Part shown: positions 11,320 to 24,445 of the stretch, in pieces
Layout: the number at the start of each line of letters is the position of its first letter
Numbering within the stretch: the stretch's first letter is position 1
Assembly (NCBI GenBank): GCA_033557835.1
Contig: JAWQRO010000191.1
Coordinates: 1-49,753, forward strand
Direction of reading: 5' to 3'
DNA length: 49,753 bases
DNA from: Helochares maculicollis
Taxonomy: Eukaryota > Arthropoda > Insecta > Coleoptera > Hydrophilidae
Notes under the pieces: generated by a model
What the model was told of the DNA's origin: nothing
What the model saw: only the letters and a program-made list of their open reading frames with translations
The model's database searches: none
Program-made: the position numbers and the translations under genes

Positions 11320-14300
11320 ATGTTCGATGACCACCGCAATGAAATTTGGTACGTCAAAGATTTGTTGGATGAGCACACAACGGGAATGGCGACTAGCAGT
11401 TCAGACGATAGTACGGGTCCTAATAAAGATTTTCATCTTTCTTCGAGTTTGGATAGTGGCAGTCGATTAAGTCCTAACCGTTGGAGGTGCCCTTTGTGTA
11501 GCCGCTTCAAGAAGTGTTTTCATTGCAAGGATTGCGTTCTTAGAGGTGATTTTTGTTCGACGGACACCGAGAGGTGAGATGATCTATGCGCAATTTCTAT
11601 TACGTACGTCAAAATTAATTTTTTCGTAGCTATGAAGAGAAACATAAAAGATACACTCAGCTGATAAATGATAGGAAAAATGCAGAAGAAAAGTGTCTTC
11701 CTTATATCGAGAAAAAACAAAAAGTTGATTTGTTGGTAAGTTTTGTTTTTGATGGCCTGTCAAAAGTTCTTTCACCTGTCTGTCGCTTTTTGTTTACCAT
11801 TTTTTTTGTTTTGCTAAAGCGTCCTTTGTCCAAAAGTTCTATTGTTTCGTACATTAGCAGCTTGCAACAAAGTCTTATTTTGGATCATTGAAGATATTCC
11901 ATTATACCCAACTTATTTTAGCTTAATATAACGTGTTGATATGAAATTTTATAAACGCTAATTTTAATGATCATTATAGTGATCTACCGTGTATTGTTTA
12001 TAATTTTCATTCTACACATTGTGTCATCAAAGTATAGATATATGTATATATTTAAAATATTTATCAGTGGCAGCTAGCTATGGTAGAAATAAATGCAGCA
12101 TGAATTACGTGACAATTTATATTTTGCGTCAGAGCGGGACATCTGCGTAATTTTGAATGAAACCAGAACTAATATGTGTTTTAACTGCGTTTTATTTACT
12201 AGTAACAAGTAGATGAATGAATTTAATGAAAGTAACATCTCTAGGCACTTGTTTTATATTACTCGATAGAGCGAATCTGTTTAAAAACATTGGGTCTTGT
12301 TTTCAAGTAAGAATGGAATTGATTTGTGGGTATTTGTCTTGGTGATCAATATGAATTTCAAAACAGCAACACTCGACTTCGGTTTTTCACTTATCCATAT
12401 TCTATTCAATAGAGAAAAAAACTCTTTCGATAGGTAGACATAAAATGTACTCGGTAATTATATGAAAGCTCGTACAATTGAGATTGTTAGTACGAAAGTG
12501 AGTCAACAACACCAGACAAACAATGTGTTATCTAAATTGTACCTTCAGCATAAGCAGTAAGTCTAGGACACAGTCCCTTGAACATTTGGGTACAGTCTGA
12601 GAAATTAAGGAAACCCATATACGGGAAGTTGCAATAGATCAATTGAAGAATGTTGCTCTCTAAAAATACGTGTATTAGTTATTTCTTGCAGCTTTGCTTG
12701 CTTGAATTTTAGAATCGGCTTCATTATAATAGTATTTTGTGCAACCCTTGATTCTCACAACCACATTTTTTAAATATTCTTAGTTTATTATCATCTGCAG
12801 CATCTATTCATTATTGATAAAACTGAAATGTGATTCATTTGAAAACTTCAGTGTAGAGTATTGGTATTTCCTTTTGATGGACTAACTGCTATTATTTACT
12901 TTGGTTAGTATAATGTACTAATAATGCTGGTTAGTACATTATAGTTCTGAAAATATTTTTCACAACATCATAATAAATGTAACTTCAAAGTTTCAATATT
13001 CATTACTAAAATCTTTATACATTAGTTCGGTGTTTTTCATTAATACCACTGGCAAAACAAATTATATTACCTTCAAATCAGTTACTACTGTGACCAAAAA
13101 TAAGGTGACGTTGTTTATAAAACGTAAACTCTTTATTTATTCTTCCAAATCAATTTCATCCCCTTCAAATTAATCCCCGTTCGATAAAACTCACTTTTGC
13201 CAACGCTTTTTCCAGTCCTCGAAACAGTCGGAATAGTCTTTTACCAGTATAGCATTCAAGACCTTCTTCGATTCGGTTTTTATCTCCTCAATCGTATCAA
13301 AACAGTATCCTCACATTGGCATTTTGAGTTTGCAGAATAGCCAGAAGTGGCGCGGAGCCAAACCAGGTGAATACGGTGGTTGCAGAAAGATATGAGTCGA
13401 GTTTTTGGCAAAAAAGTTGAGAAAAATGCAGTATGACATGGTACCTTTGGTACCAATCGAGACTTGACACGGTTGAGACACAAAAAATCCTTCAAAATTG
13501 TTTGAGCTGTGCCAATTGATATTCCAAAGCTATCAGCGAGGTCTCTAAGTGTCAATCAACGATTTTCAAGCACCAAATCTTTGATTTTTTGGACGTGGCA
13601 CTACTCGGTAGACGTTGATAGTCGTCCAGAGCACGGTTCGTCTTCAACGCGTTCTCGCCCCCCTTTGAACTCGTTGTACCACTTATAAACGTTGTTTTGT
13701 GCCATAGTTTGATTATCGAAGGCCTTCTCCAACATTTTCAATGTATCCACACAAGAATATTTGTTTCGCAAACAAAATTTGATGCAAGTTCTTTGCTCAG
13801 CAAAATCACCCATCGTAAATATCGAAAAATTCTCTTTTGGTTGTTTACAAAAAACCGTGTAACTCAGATATAATTAAAGCTTTTGAGAAACAGATGCTTG
13901 GCAAATTTTATAGACAGTTCTAGCAACATAGGAAAAAAAAGTACCTGTCTTCCTAATGCCCGGAAGTTTTAAATGACAATTTCACCTTACTTTTTGATCA
14001 CAGTAATACATTCTCTCTTGACTAAAATCATGACTGTCTCAATCATAGGACATCGAAAATCTGTATTTAAATAAATAATGTAATTATTGCAACTTTGAGA
14101 AAGTCACATTAAGAAAGTCAAAGAATTTTTGGGTGTTTATAAGTTTAGAACATTATAATCCTAAGGCATTAGATTTACAGTTTTCCTGATTTCTACCATC
14201 GCATATTCCTGTACTATTTTGTTTTCTTCCTCATTGTCAAGCGTAAAAATATACCAAGTCATTCTCTATATTCAGATTCATGCTGTGTAAGCTGTGTAAA

Positions 14301-17300
14301 AGAATTAAGGTTAAAAATAAATTACTGTAAGTTCTAACTCTTCATTGAGCAATTTTAAGATATAAGAATTATTTTATTGAGGTGATGAATTTTAAAATAC
14401 TTAAATGATTGGCCTAGTAGAAAAAATTAAACATCAATTTTGTCATCTACAGCAGCAACAGTTCTTATAAAAATTATTCTAATACTTCTCTCGAACGAAA
14501 TTTTTACAAAGCACGAATCCTATAATTCTTTCATTTTTCAGATTTTACATAAGACGAATTACTTTGTTGTTAATGGAAAAACCATATTTTCTCATCAATG
14601 ATTGTTGAGAAAGATGTTTCTTGAAACTCCAAAATATTTCCTGCTTGTTTATCTGCTTATTAGCTAAATTTCTTACATTTGTTATTCTCAAAATATATTC
14701 ATTTTTCATCGCCAGTTACAACTCGACCCAAAAACCAATTCTTGTGTGGCGTAAATGCAGCGTTTCACACACAGTTCTTCGTCTTTCCAACTGTCGTTCG
14801 TTTAGTTTCTGTAGAGCCCATTTTCCAACCTTTTGAATCTTCCCCATGGCTGTCAGGCAATTGGAAATGGCTTGCCGAGTGACATTCAACTGCTCCGCCA
14901 TCATTTGTTGGGTTTGTGTATCATCTTCGTCCAATAATGCTTGTAATTCGTCGCCTTCAAATTTTTTTTGGTCGATTTTCACGTTCTTTGCCAATATCAT
15001 TGAAATCGCCACTGTTGAATGTTCACAAGTCTTGACAATTGAAGCAAGATCGCCGTAAGCCTTTACAAGAATAAGATGACTTTCCGATGCTTTTTTTTTT
15101 GATTGAACAAGAAAATCATTACATGCGGCAAATGCTCTTTACTTGGCTCAAAATTCGACAAGTTTAACACTATAAAGAAGTATGCTACTAACTCGTAAAC
15201 AACTAAACGAATATGACATTTTGTAGTGTTTGCAGTCTTACCAAAAAATTGCGCTTTGGGTTTCGAAGGTTACTTCAATAGATTTTATGCATCATCTCTT
15301 GACAACGAAACAACTTTTTAAACTTGCGCACCTGATAAATGTAATGCAATGCCCACATTAAGTTAAAAATAAATTATTGTTGATACTAACACTTCATCAA
15401 TAATCTCGAGACCTCGTTTTCATCCCCTTACACTATTGTTTGTAGCAGCAACATTTATTGGTATTTCTACAAAACGACCACAATATTGTCCTTTACATTC
15501 TGGTAAAATGACTCGTCTGATTACTTTTTAAAGAAGGTTCCGTTTTTTAACTAAATTATCAAAAAATGACAATACATGTATTTTTATTGAGACATCAGTA
15601 TTAATCAATCCCTCGACCCATTATATTTGAAAAACCAGATATTTCATTACATTTAAGGGGGAGTAAACATTGATAATTCATCAAAAGCATCATCAGTCTT
15701 TAAATATGTGTCTCTGTAGGAGATAAAATTTTATCCTTCCATTTAACACTTTGTTAATTAATTTTTTACTAAATTATTCCTTGCCTATATCATAAAGGCA
15801 ATATTTGGACTGAGTGTTGATGGATGTTTTTGTTTTATTTTTTTAGACGTCGAAAATAAGGCAGTCTAAAGATAGAATCCGAATTCTGAAGCTTGCATTA
15901 GAAGAAAAGAAGAAGAAGCAACATATTGACGTTGAGCGGCTCCAAACATTAACAGTAACCAACGAAAAATTAGCAAAAAGTCTCCCCAAATATGTTGAAA
16001 GAGTTGAAAAATTTGAATCTTACATTTACAATAAAGCAGATGAAATTCAAAGAAACAATGAGGAATTATTCAAAAAACAAGAAGAGTTGAAAAAAGTGAC
16101 TAAAATAAGAATTAATCAACTAATTAAATATATTTTTCCAATAAAGCACATTCAGCCCAAATGTGAAATGGGGGAATCAGCAGAATCTGACTTAGTAAGT
16201 GCTTTGTCAGATGCAACCCACACTACTTATATTAAGAATAAGTGGATTTATGCGGATAATTCAGGAGAATATCATCATTCTATTGTGTCTCCCACTTTAC
16301 CAGGATCTGGAAACTATGCTGCTTATAATGTGTGGGGTAAACTAATCCTAAAGATGTCCTTGCTTATTGATTTTACAATTTAACGTTTTTAGTTTCACAA
16401 AATAGAGATGCTCCCCCAAGTGGTAGTGCCAATTCACCAGTTATAAACAATCCAGCATACAATATAAGTGCTGCGTTAACTTATACTGCACAACTGGTTC
16501 ATATTCTGTCCTACTATCTGGATGTGCGATTACCCTATAGGATGATGTACAGGTAAGTCTGACTAAATCGTTGTAGAAATACAGAAATTTTAAAGAGTTG
16601 CACCTAGAACTATCTGAAATTGTTTATAATTTCACAGTGACTTCTGCAGTAGTGATATGACAGAACAACAATTTTCTAGAAGGGTAGCGAGATTAAATGC
16701 AAATGTGCTCCAGCTATGTTTCTCACAAAATGTCAACTTGATAAATTTGCATCCAAATCAAACTCTTCACAATATTTTGCAATTGATTGATGCGAGCAAT
16801 GACGATTTGGGAAGGTAAAACCTGAGTTATCGAATTAAATATGTTTAAACTCATGTAAATCATTCTAGACAAGGCCCAATGGAAGTTGATGCTTTGATGG
16901 CAAACAGCTTAGAGCAGCAATTAGCTAAAGAATTACAAACAAATGAAGATTCTGATTCTGAAGAAGGTGATGCTTTCTCTTACGATTGGGAAGCAGTAAG
17001 TATATTCTATATATCCTTGATTTGTGGGACTGTCAAATGTCTAAAGGAATTATTTGTTAAAAATGTGTTAATGTTTTTTTAAATGGACTGTACAAAAGCT
17101 TGCGCAGTGTATTATCACCAAGTTTTGAATAAGAAAGCTATAAACTGGCTCATATTTTTGTAATTGAAATGTTATAATGCTGTCGGACTAATAAAGCAGT
17201 AGTAATTTGATTAAACTATCATTAATTCGTTCATTTACGAAATATGTATTTTACAATCGGGAAATTATGCAGAAGTGAATAGTGAATCCCAGGATCGATG

Positions 17301-19153
17301 TCACAAGATGTGCCATGTACTATATATTTTGGAATTTTAATTGGAAATTGTGAGATTTAGTTCTGCTTGATGTGCATCCTTGTTCTTCACGATATATCGA
17401 AATGTTACTACAAAAAGTTGATTGGTATGAAAAATGAAACATTTCGGAAATATTTGCTTACTTTGATTAAACCATTATATTTTAGATTGAATATATATTT
17501 ACTTAAATCAAATCCGTTTCGACTTTAAAGTAGACAAAGCCGATAAAAAGTATTTTTCTCTCCTTCTCTTTATAAAATCCTCCTTTATTCCCCAAAGAGC
17601 AATCTCTTACTTATATAAATCTACCTTATCTTCACTTACGGCTTTCTTTTTTGAATCACCTAAACACCTAAAGAATTCTTCACCCTTCACACTTGCAGCA
17701 TCTCTTCTATTGAATGCTACCTTAAATCTTTAATCAAAAAATTCCACTACAGATTGACAAAGACAAATATTTCCTTTGACAAAAATTAATATACCACCAA
17801 ATGAATGGCACACATCCTTGATGACCCTTCTTCAGCTTAAGTAGTCTTCCTATTCTGCCCTAAAACTATTAATCCTGCAGTGGAGACTATATATATATGA
17901 AGGAACATTTCAATCTGTCTTTTCATTCTTTGTTTACAAGTCATTAGTAATTACGGGTCACAGTATTCTACGATGGGAAAAATCAAGTATCGGGCAGTGA
18001 TTGAATTTTTAATTTCGGAAGGATAAAAAGCAATGAACAAACCTAAGTGTGTAAGGACTCTTCGCCTTCTCTGAGTACAATGTAAGGACTTTAAATGTGG
18101 TCGTACATGCTTTGAAGACGATCCATGTGAAGGACGTCCAAAAGCAGCAAGAATACTATAAATCGCAAAGAAATACAGGATACCGTATTGGAAAATCGAC
18201 GAGTGACTGAAAGAGAACTTAATAAAGTAATAAAAACACATTCGAATGCGACTTTCTCAGCAATGTTTAGAGCGTTTTCCAAAGGATTAAATTAATTTTG
18301 TGCATCGATTCATCACTATAGATGAGACTTGGGTCTATCACCGTGACCCTGAGTCAAAACAAGAGGCTAAAGATTGGTATGAACCTGGTTCTTCGGCTCC
18401 GAAATGAGTTTGTGTACAGAAATCGTTCAGGAAGGTGTTAGCATCAGAGTTTTGGGATGCGAAAAACATTTTGTTTGCGGTTTATTTACAAACTGGTAAA
18501 ACAATAAATTCTGAATGTTATTATAACCTTTTAGATCAGCTGAACGAAAAAATTCGTGAAAAAAGACCCGGTTTGCTCAAAAAATTCTCTTTCATCAGGA
18601 TAATGCATTGTGCCACAAAAGCTAAAATGGCTGAAATCTATGAATTAAAGTTGGAATTGTTGGAGCATCCACCATATTCACCAGATTTGAACCCTAGCGA
18701 CTTTCATCTGTTTACAGACCTAAAAAAATTCATGTGTGATCATCCTGATCAATTTTTGAAATCACATTTTGAAGTATTATGAACAAAAAGGGTACATTAC
18801 CTGAAAAGAATAGTTTTTGCTTCACAGTCTAGGCCGATTTATTTTTCAAAAACACAAAATATTTAGTTCATCACACTTCTTGTAACATAAGTCCTGGGAT
18901 GAACTTCAGATTGTATATTTTTGTAATCTTACAAGCCTTCAATAAAAATATTGTTGAGCTCACTTAATTTCAAATTTGTAAGCAAATCGTTTTATAGGTT
19001 CCTCATGTACAATGTCCCGAAGCAACGGCGGGACCAATTAACCAGTCATCACAAATGGTATCAACTCAGCAAGCAACCAGCATGGCAGGTGGTTTAGTTA
19101 CAAGTGCTGCAGCCAGTATTGCTTCAATTTGGAGGGGGTGGACAGGCAGGTAG
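11320..19153 (+). CDS. Atg14: Atg14/Barkor, autophagy-specific subunit of the PI3-kinase complex I (7 exons, 489 aa)
   Basis: Exons are 11320-11573, 11630-11735, 15847-16336, 16393-16552, 16638-16814, 16869-16995 and 18998-19153; all junctions are GT..AG and keep frame. Atg14 tethers Beclin 1, Vps34 and Vps15 at ER sites to start autophagosomes. Visible features: N-terminal Cys pairs CPLC (57-60) and CKDC (69-72), as in vertebrate ATG14; a charged coiled coil, about residues 86-210, which in the family binds Beclin 1; IKYIFPI (213-219); NNPAYNISAALTYTAQLVHI in exon 4; LCFSQNVNL in exon 5; an acidic stretch (DSDSEEGD); and a C-terminal BATS-type end, GGLVTSAAASIASIWRGWTG, which in the family senses curved PI3P membranes. 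Human ATG14 is about the same length. TGA at 11296 closes the frame upstream. A second Met at 11386 (ATGGCG, better Kozak context) would give 467 aa. Introns 1, 3 and 5 are 54-56 bp; introns 2 (4.1 kb) and 6 (2.0 kb) hold mariner remnants. Confidence 0.96.
13083..14008 (-). mobile_element. Internally deleted mariner M2 (family C) with both TIRs
   Basis: The left TIR TACTACTGTGACCAAAAATA (13083), followed by AGGTGA, matches the reverse complement of the right end, TATTACTGTGATCAAAAAGT plus AAGGTGA (ending 14008), both with TA at the border. On the minus strand the N-terminus reads MGDFAEQRTCIKFCLRNKYS (from 13813) to GRERVEDEPCSGRLSTS; then LRDLADSFGISIGTAQTILK in the helix-turn-helix region; then RVKSRLVPK. 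From there the sequence jumps to a late C-terminal part (HTAFF, then in another frame FFAKNSTHIFLQPPYSP, then CFEDWKKRWQK). The middle, with the first catalytic Asp, is deleted. It lies in intron 2 of Atg14, antisense to it. Confidence 0.92.
14696..15337 (-). mobile_element. Truncated mariner remnant M3 (family A)
   Basis: The right end reads AACTTGCGCACCTGATA, closing at TA 15336-15337, and equals the M1 terminus. The left end is cut at about 14696 just past the TGDEKWIYFE region, so the catalytic C-terminus is absent. Minus-strand traces: an intact-looking N-terminus SNFEPSKEHLPHVMIFLFNQ (about 15180-15105; the expected Met codon is TTG), KKKASESHLILVKAYGDLA, MMAEQLNVTRQAISNCLTAM and GKIQKVGKWALQKLNERQLE. 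It keeps about 80 bp of N-terminal sequence that M1 has lost. It lies in intron 2 of Atg14, antisense to it. Confidence 0.9.
17540..17740. repeat. Pyrimidine-rich tract in Atg14 intron 6
   Basis: The plus strand is strongly biased to C and T here, with few G, over about 200 bp just upstream of mariner M4. There is no open frame and no simple repeat unit. It is not a splice-site tract, since no exon follows for over 1 kb. It may be a fragment of an unrecognised repeat. Confidence 0.35.
17900..18790 (+). mobile_element. Degenerate mariner remnant M4 (family B-like)
   Basis: Plus-strand traces: MGKIKYRAVIEFLISEG (from 17972), KFCTTIDETWVYHRDPESKQ-like sequence around 18310-18365 (first catalytic Asp in DETW), and an open stretch 18435-18782 with NILFAVYLQTGKTINSECYY, LDQLNEKIREKRPGLLKK and HPPYSPDLNPSDFHLF (third Asp). 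Downstream it stops at about 18785, before the family C-terminus, and I see no TIR. The 115-codon frame is the longest surviving transposase piece in the window. It lies in intron 6 of Atg14 in the same orientation as the gene, the only recognised intragenic element that does so. Confidence 0.88.
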
Positions 19154-19200
19154 TGGAAAAGCTATTAAATTTGCAATTTTGCAATTTATATATTTTTGAT

Positions 19201-19206
19201 AATAAA
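19201..19206 (+). terminator. Candidate poly(A) signal of Atg14
   Basis: AATAAA lies 48 bp after the Atg14 stop codon, which would give a very short 3' UTR. Further AT-rich signals downstream (for example near 19389) could act as later ends. Confidence 0.4.
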
Positions 19207-22200
19207 ATGACTTTTATTTTATGACTATTTTTAACATCTTTAGTTTAAATTTATAGACCCTGTTTGTAACTAAATTTTGCTTAAACTGCGTTAGAAGTGG
19301 ATATTTAAACATTCCTTTCCCATTATATTACATAACTACTATGGTCTATGTAATTAAATGCACAACGTTTGCAAAATGCAAAACATTAAAAATAAAAATG
19401 AAGTAACTGGGGTACTAGTGTTAAATACAGTAAATTATTCAACTTCCAAAATTGGCATTGAACATGTTTGACACTATTAATCATACTTTTTTATGAAACT
19501 ATCTAATTGTAACTTCTACTTTAGGGTTGAACATGTTGCACAATGCATTGCACTTTGTGATAATTTGTAATACAATGACTGATGAATTAAATGATGGTAT
19601 CATGATGAGTTCCGAATTATACAAAAGTATCTGTTTTTTTATGTAATGTAGCATGAAGAGGTTTTAGTTATGTTTAACAAATTAACTTTCGTATTAGGTA
19701 GTCGATGTTTAAGATTTAAACAAGTGTTTTTGCTTAACAACTAAAACAAAAATTTTGCATTATTTCTATATAAATAATATTTAACTATACATGTACATAT
19801 ATCAAGTGTGTGCTATTTGCATCTATAAATACGATTAGAAGTCTCGACTGACTTGTTAAGAATTAATCTTTTTAGGGTTAGCAGAAAGCTGTCTTAGATA
19901 GATCTGTATTATCATGGTTTATTTGACTTTTGTAATTGTAAACTAATTGATATATTTATAAAAATGACTTGTTTGAAGAAAGAGTTTTTTAATATTTCTA
20001 AAACACTAAATAACTCGTCAATATCTTCAAAACTAAGCAACATACTTCCTAAGGTTGCAAAATATATTTAGAGAATTTTCTGGTACCCGATAATAAGATG
20101 CCTTAAAAGATCAGAATTCATTTAAATAATTTGCATCAGCTTTTGTTTATGGGCTAATTTATCCCTAACCCAAGATGTCACAATATATGAAATAAATATG
20201 GTTTATTTAAAAGTCCTTTGAATATGTGTTCAAATCATTTTAGCAAAGCGTAAAATCTGGTACGAAATACATTTAAATAGACTCCTGCAAGTATTTTTGA
20301 TAAAATCTTGAAGATATTGATTTTTGTCAAATTATTATGTAACATATTTATGATGAGTATTTCTGTTTGTGGACTTTTATAACGTAGAGACCAATGTGCA
20401 CAAACCAATGTACTAATTCTTGCCTTGTACATATAAATGCTGTACACCAAAATACATTTCATTGTAAGTATATAACATATTTCAAATTATTGACCGTTTA
20501 TAAATGTCAAAAATTAAATGTGTGTGGCAAATTTTGATTGCTCGTAAGGCTCTTTATTTAATCAATTATTTTCTTTGGATTTAAGATTGCTAATTGTGAG
20601 CTTCCTCAAACAAAAAAGACAACTATAGAATGATCCATTTGGTGATAGTTGACAGTAATGATTAGTTTGCAGTTGTATTCCGACTTTTGATCATTACTAT
20701 TGAGTAGCGCTGAATAGGATCCTACCTGTTACATCTTCATCGTATTTTAGCACTTGTTTCTAGACCACGAAGAAACTAAATTTAAAGAGAGATGGAACTG
20801 TTTACCCAAAACAGTTACTGGGTACTTTCCATTAAATTGAACTGGAGCGTTACATTTCACATTTCTTTTGCAGAAGGCACAATTTGATCTGAGAGTTTTC
20901 TCTTAATCAGCTATTTCTTATATAATTGTGTAAATCATGTCAGAAATAAAACATTTCCATTGTTTGAGGGTAATATAAAATGTAAAATGAATTCATCTAA
21001 TTTATACACTTGCAAGTGTAATTTGTTACGAGGTACATGTTTCACAAATATTAGAAACCGTATTTCTAACAGATTTATGCACAATTCGTTGTTTTTTATA
21101 GCCTACAATTTACGATCTTAAATGTAATTAACTCTCAATTGACTTTTATTTAAACAAAATTGCATAACATACTATTGGTTTGTGGATAACACTTTGAATA
21201 TTAAAAATGATTCTAACTTCAACTGTGTTATTATTATTTCTAGTTAAGCAATCAATTTTTAACACTTGTGCAAGTCAAACTTGCTATTAACTTCCTGCCT
21301 TCGAAGAATTCATTGAGTTAATTATGTGCGATATATTTAAAATAAGCTCAGTGATTTTTTTGACATTTTCAAAAGATTGATCTTGTTGTTTTGTCATAGT
21401 AGTTTATGGGTGACATCCCTATTACTCCTTGCAACAACACAAATGTGTATAATATCAATTGCTAGGAATTAAAAACTGGAGATACATCACATTAAATATA
21501 TGATGAGTAATAGAGGGTATACCCGTATACATGTTGGAGAGTGAAATTAATATTGTATATAATTCATAAGCGCTATTAAAATAATCGAAATATTACCTAT
21601 ATTTGTAAGGAATAAATCGTATTACTTTAGGAGATTGACAGGTATATTTTTTATTATTGCATACATTGTAATTTTATGATCTAGACAAGACAATTTCTAA
21701 CTAGTATCATCATTTATTGTGATATATTAAAACAAACAAAAACATGTGAACTAGGACATTTTTTATAGGTTTCACAATATATTTTAAATACAGATATCCA
21801 TTAAACAATGTTTGGTTTTATTTTATTCCACTTTCCTTCCCTTCAATCATAAAAATAATATTTTTATGATCAACAAACATAGTTATGAACTTTTCTTATC
21901 TTACTCGATTGGTAGAATACTAAGAGTAGGCATCATAATTTTCTCCTGAAGATTTTTTTAACCTTGTTTATCAATATAAACAAGGGTAAGTATATCCTAT
22001 GGTATAATTAAGGAAGTACAATTGAGTTATTTGAATACATTTTATTCTTGTCTCTCCAGACAGTTGAATTTTTTTGAAAATCATTGATGGTACCGATAGC
22101 TTCAATGACAAAAATAAGGGACTTTAAAGACATTTAATTTCCTTAGGCTGAGGTAAGCATTAAATCAACTAAAAATGTATCAGCCTTGTGTCGACAGAAT

Positions 22201-24430
22201 ATTGGTTATATTGTATGTATGTATAAGTTGCCTTCTGCTAATAATAACAATTAAAAAAAGTAACTTTTATTTATATCAGAAAAATATTCATAATAATATT
22301 TTGTCCATGAATAATAATTTAAAACATATGCTAAATCAGTATTTGCAATGTCAAACATTTATATTATTTAAAAATATTTTTTCTCAGTAACAATGGAAGA
22401 ATATTAATGTTTAATTATGACTTTGCATGGGAAACTCATACTAAAGTGTATTTTGTAAGTAAACTTATGCTGCAGAGCAGTAGTCACTTAAATAAAGGTT
22501 ACTCTACATAGGTATAGGTTTGTATTGTCTCAAACAATATAATGCAAAACAGTTATCAACAGTTATGTCAGAAGTTATTTTTTGCATTACCACATATTCA
22601 CAGCTATAGCAAGTTTAACGATGAAATAATCTGTTTAAAGATTTTGAGTTAGTTAAATGAAATTTGCTATATGAGGGATACAACAAAAATTATGATTTAT
22701 CTCGTCCTACTTTGTATAATTGCCAGTGATGCTTAGAACAGAAACAAAAAACTATCAAATAAGCTACTCATTTGATTCAATCGTTTTGGTTGAAAATATG
22801 TGTATGACCTTAGAATAATATAAAATTTACTTATGAAAGTTCAGCATGGTCAAATTAGAAGAAGTATTTTATAAAAATGATTTTTTGTAATATTGACCAT
22901 TAAATTGAGATCATCTTCATAATTTTACAATAGCACCAGAAGTACTCAAAAGCCTATTAATAAAAAATATTAACTAAATCTCAGCTTCAAATTACCACTT
23001 AAACAATTTGTTGTCATTTTCAAATTTAAATTAACTAAAAAGATTCAATTAACCAATATTTACTTGACGATTTGTGAATATGGATTCACTAATAATATTG
23101 ACAATAGCAATATATTAGATGTATAGTCACTGCAACTATTTAAAATTAAAAGTATAGAAAACACTTAAAATATAGTACTAGTGTTTAATTTCATGCAACT
23201 TAACTGAATGGTTAAATTCACATTAGGTTCATTTGCAATACAATAAATTGCCTCACATAAGATTAATGAGATATTTACTATGTCTTAAATCTCGGTAAGC
23301 CAATTCTATAAGGCCTTGCACACTTAGAAATTTTGCAGACACTTCAGAGATAGAGCTGAAAAGAGTCATGAGTCTGGTATACAGTAACAAAGAATCGGGC
23401 ATTATGTTTATAGAAAAACAATTAAAATGTAATGTAGGTACTTATAACAATTAGTCAATTGCTTTAAGCTTACTTAATTGTGGAAGAAATTTGTCTTAGT
23501 TATTTCTAGTATGTAGCGTAGATTATTTTTGATGCCATTCTAGATTCACTATCACCATACCTGTGAGGTCTTTTTTCCAATTGTTTCTGGTAAAACAATT
23601 TTAGTGGGTATGTTTTCTACTGCTTGTTGCTAAATGACATATGTTTCTATCATTTATCTTTTCTTTTTCATATGAGACTTAGGATTTATTTAATATACAT
23701 CTACGACACTTTTAACTGTGGGCATTTGTTCTTTCACGGACTTTGATATATTTCCAATGTTTCTTCACTCGATACTATTAATGTGTTTTCATTCACAAGT
23801 ATTTTTGTAGCTTAAGTTATGTTACTTGATTTTTATGGTTTCCTACTTTTATGTCAAACAGAAATGGACTATAAATTTATAGAATACTGGGGAAAAATGT
23901 CGGAATTTTGACCTCATCGCAGATTTTACCCGAACTAAAACATATCCTTGCAAATTCGAAATTACTCTCTATTAAACCATAGATGGCAGTAATACTATAA
24001 GTTTCTATTTCTATTATATGTTTCAATTTTGATCATTATTGTTTTGGTCAACTGACTGCCAGTAGTATGGCTGAAAAATTATGTGTGATTTTTAACAGAA
24101 TTATAAAAAAAAATTATGCTGATTATTTTAGATAATTTATGAATATATTAGTTTGTGCATAATATTCCACCTGCTGAAATGAGGCATGTAGTGCAAATGG
24201 TAAAGATTGATATTTTGTTTAAAAAAGATATCACAATGTGGAAAATTTTGATAGGTATTAGATAGGTAACATCATATACTCATATTTGCTGACGCAGAAC
24301 AAAATGAATCATTCGTGAACCAGATGATGGATTAGCAATAAAAGAAACAATAATTTGCTTGTTTGTTACTGCACAAGCAGCATCAGTACAGTAATTGGCA
24401 TTAGTAACAATTAAACAACACTATAAATAA
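19207..24430. other. Intergenic region between convergent Atg14 and alph
   Basis: This is about 5.2 kb of AT-rich sequence in which I see no gene, transposon end or RNA gene. Open frames are 75 codons or shorter and compositionally random. It separates the 3' end of Atg14 (+) from the probable distal 3' end of the phosphatase gene (-). Confidence 0.45.
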
Positions 24431-24435
24431 TATCA

Positions 24436-24445
24436 TTTATTTATT
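24436..24445 (-). terminator. Candidate distal poly(A) signal of alph
   Basis: Two overlapping AATAAA hexamers on the minus strand are followed (minus direction) by GT-rich sequence, GTGTTGTTTAATTGTT. Confidence 0.4.

Noticed and set aside
11246..11470. A 74-codon plus-strand frame overlapping Atg14 exon 1
   Set aside because: It runs in a different frame from the Cys-rich Atg14 sequence and has no recognisable content.
15107..15186. An apparent 80 bp insertion in M3 relative to M1
   Set aside because: Translated on the minus strand it encodes the normal mariner N-terminus (SNFEPSKEHL..FLFNQ), so M3 is ancestral here and M1 carries a deletion at 5020/5021.
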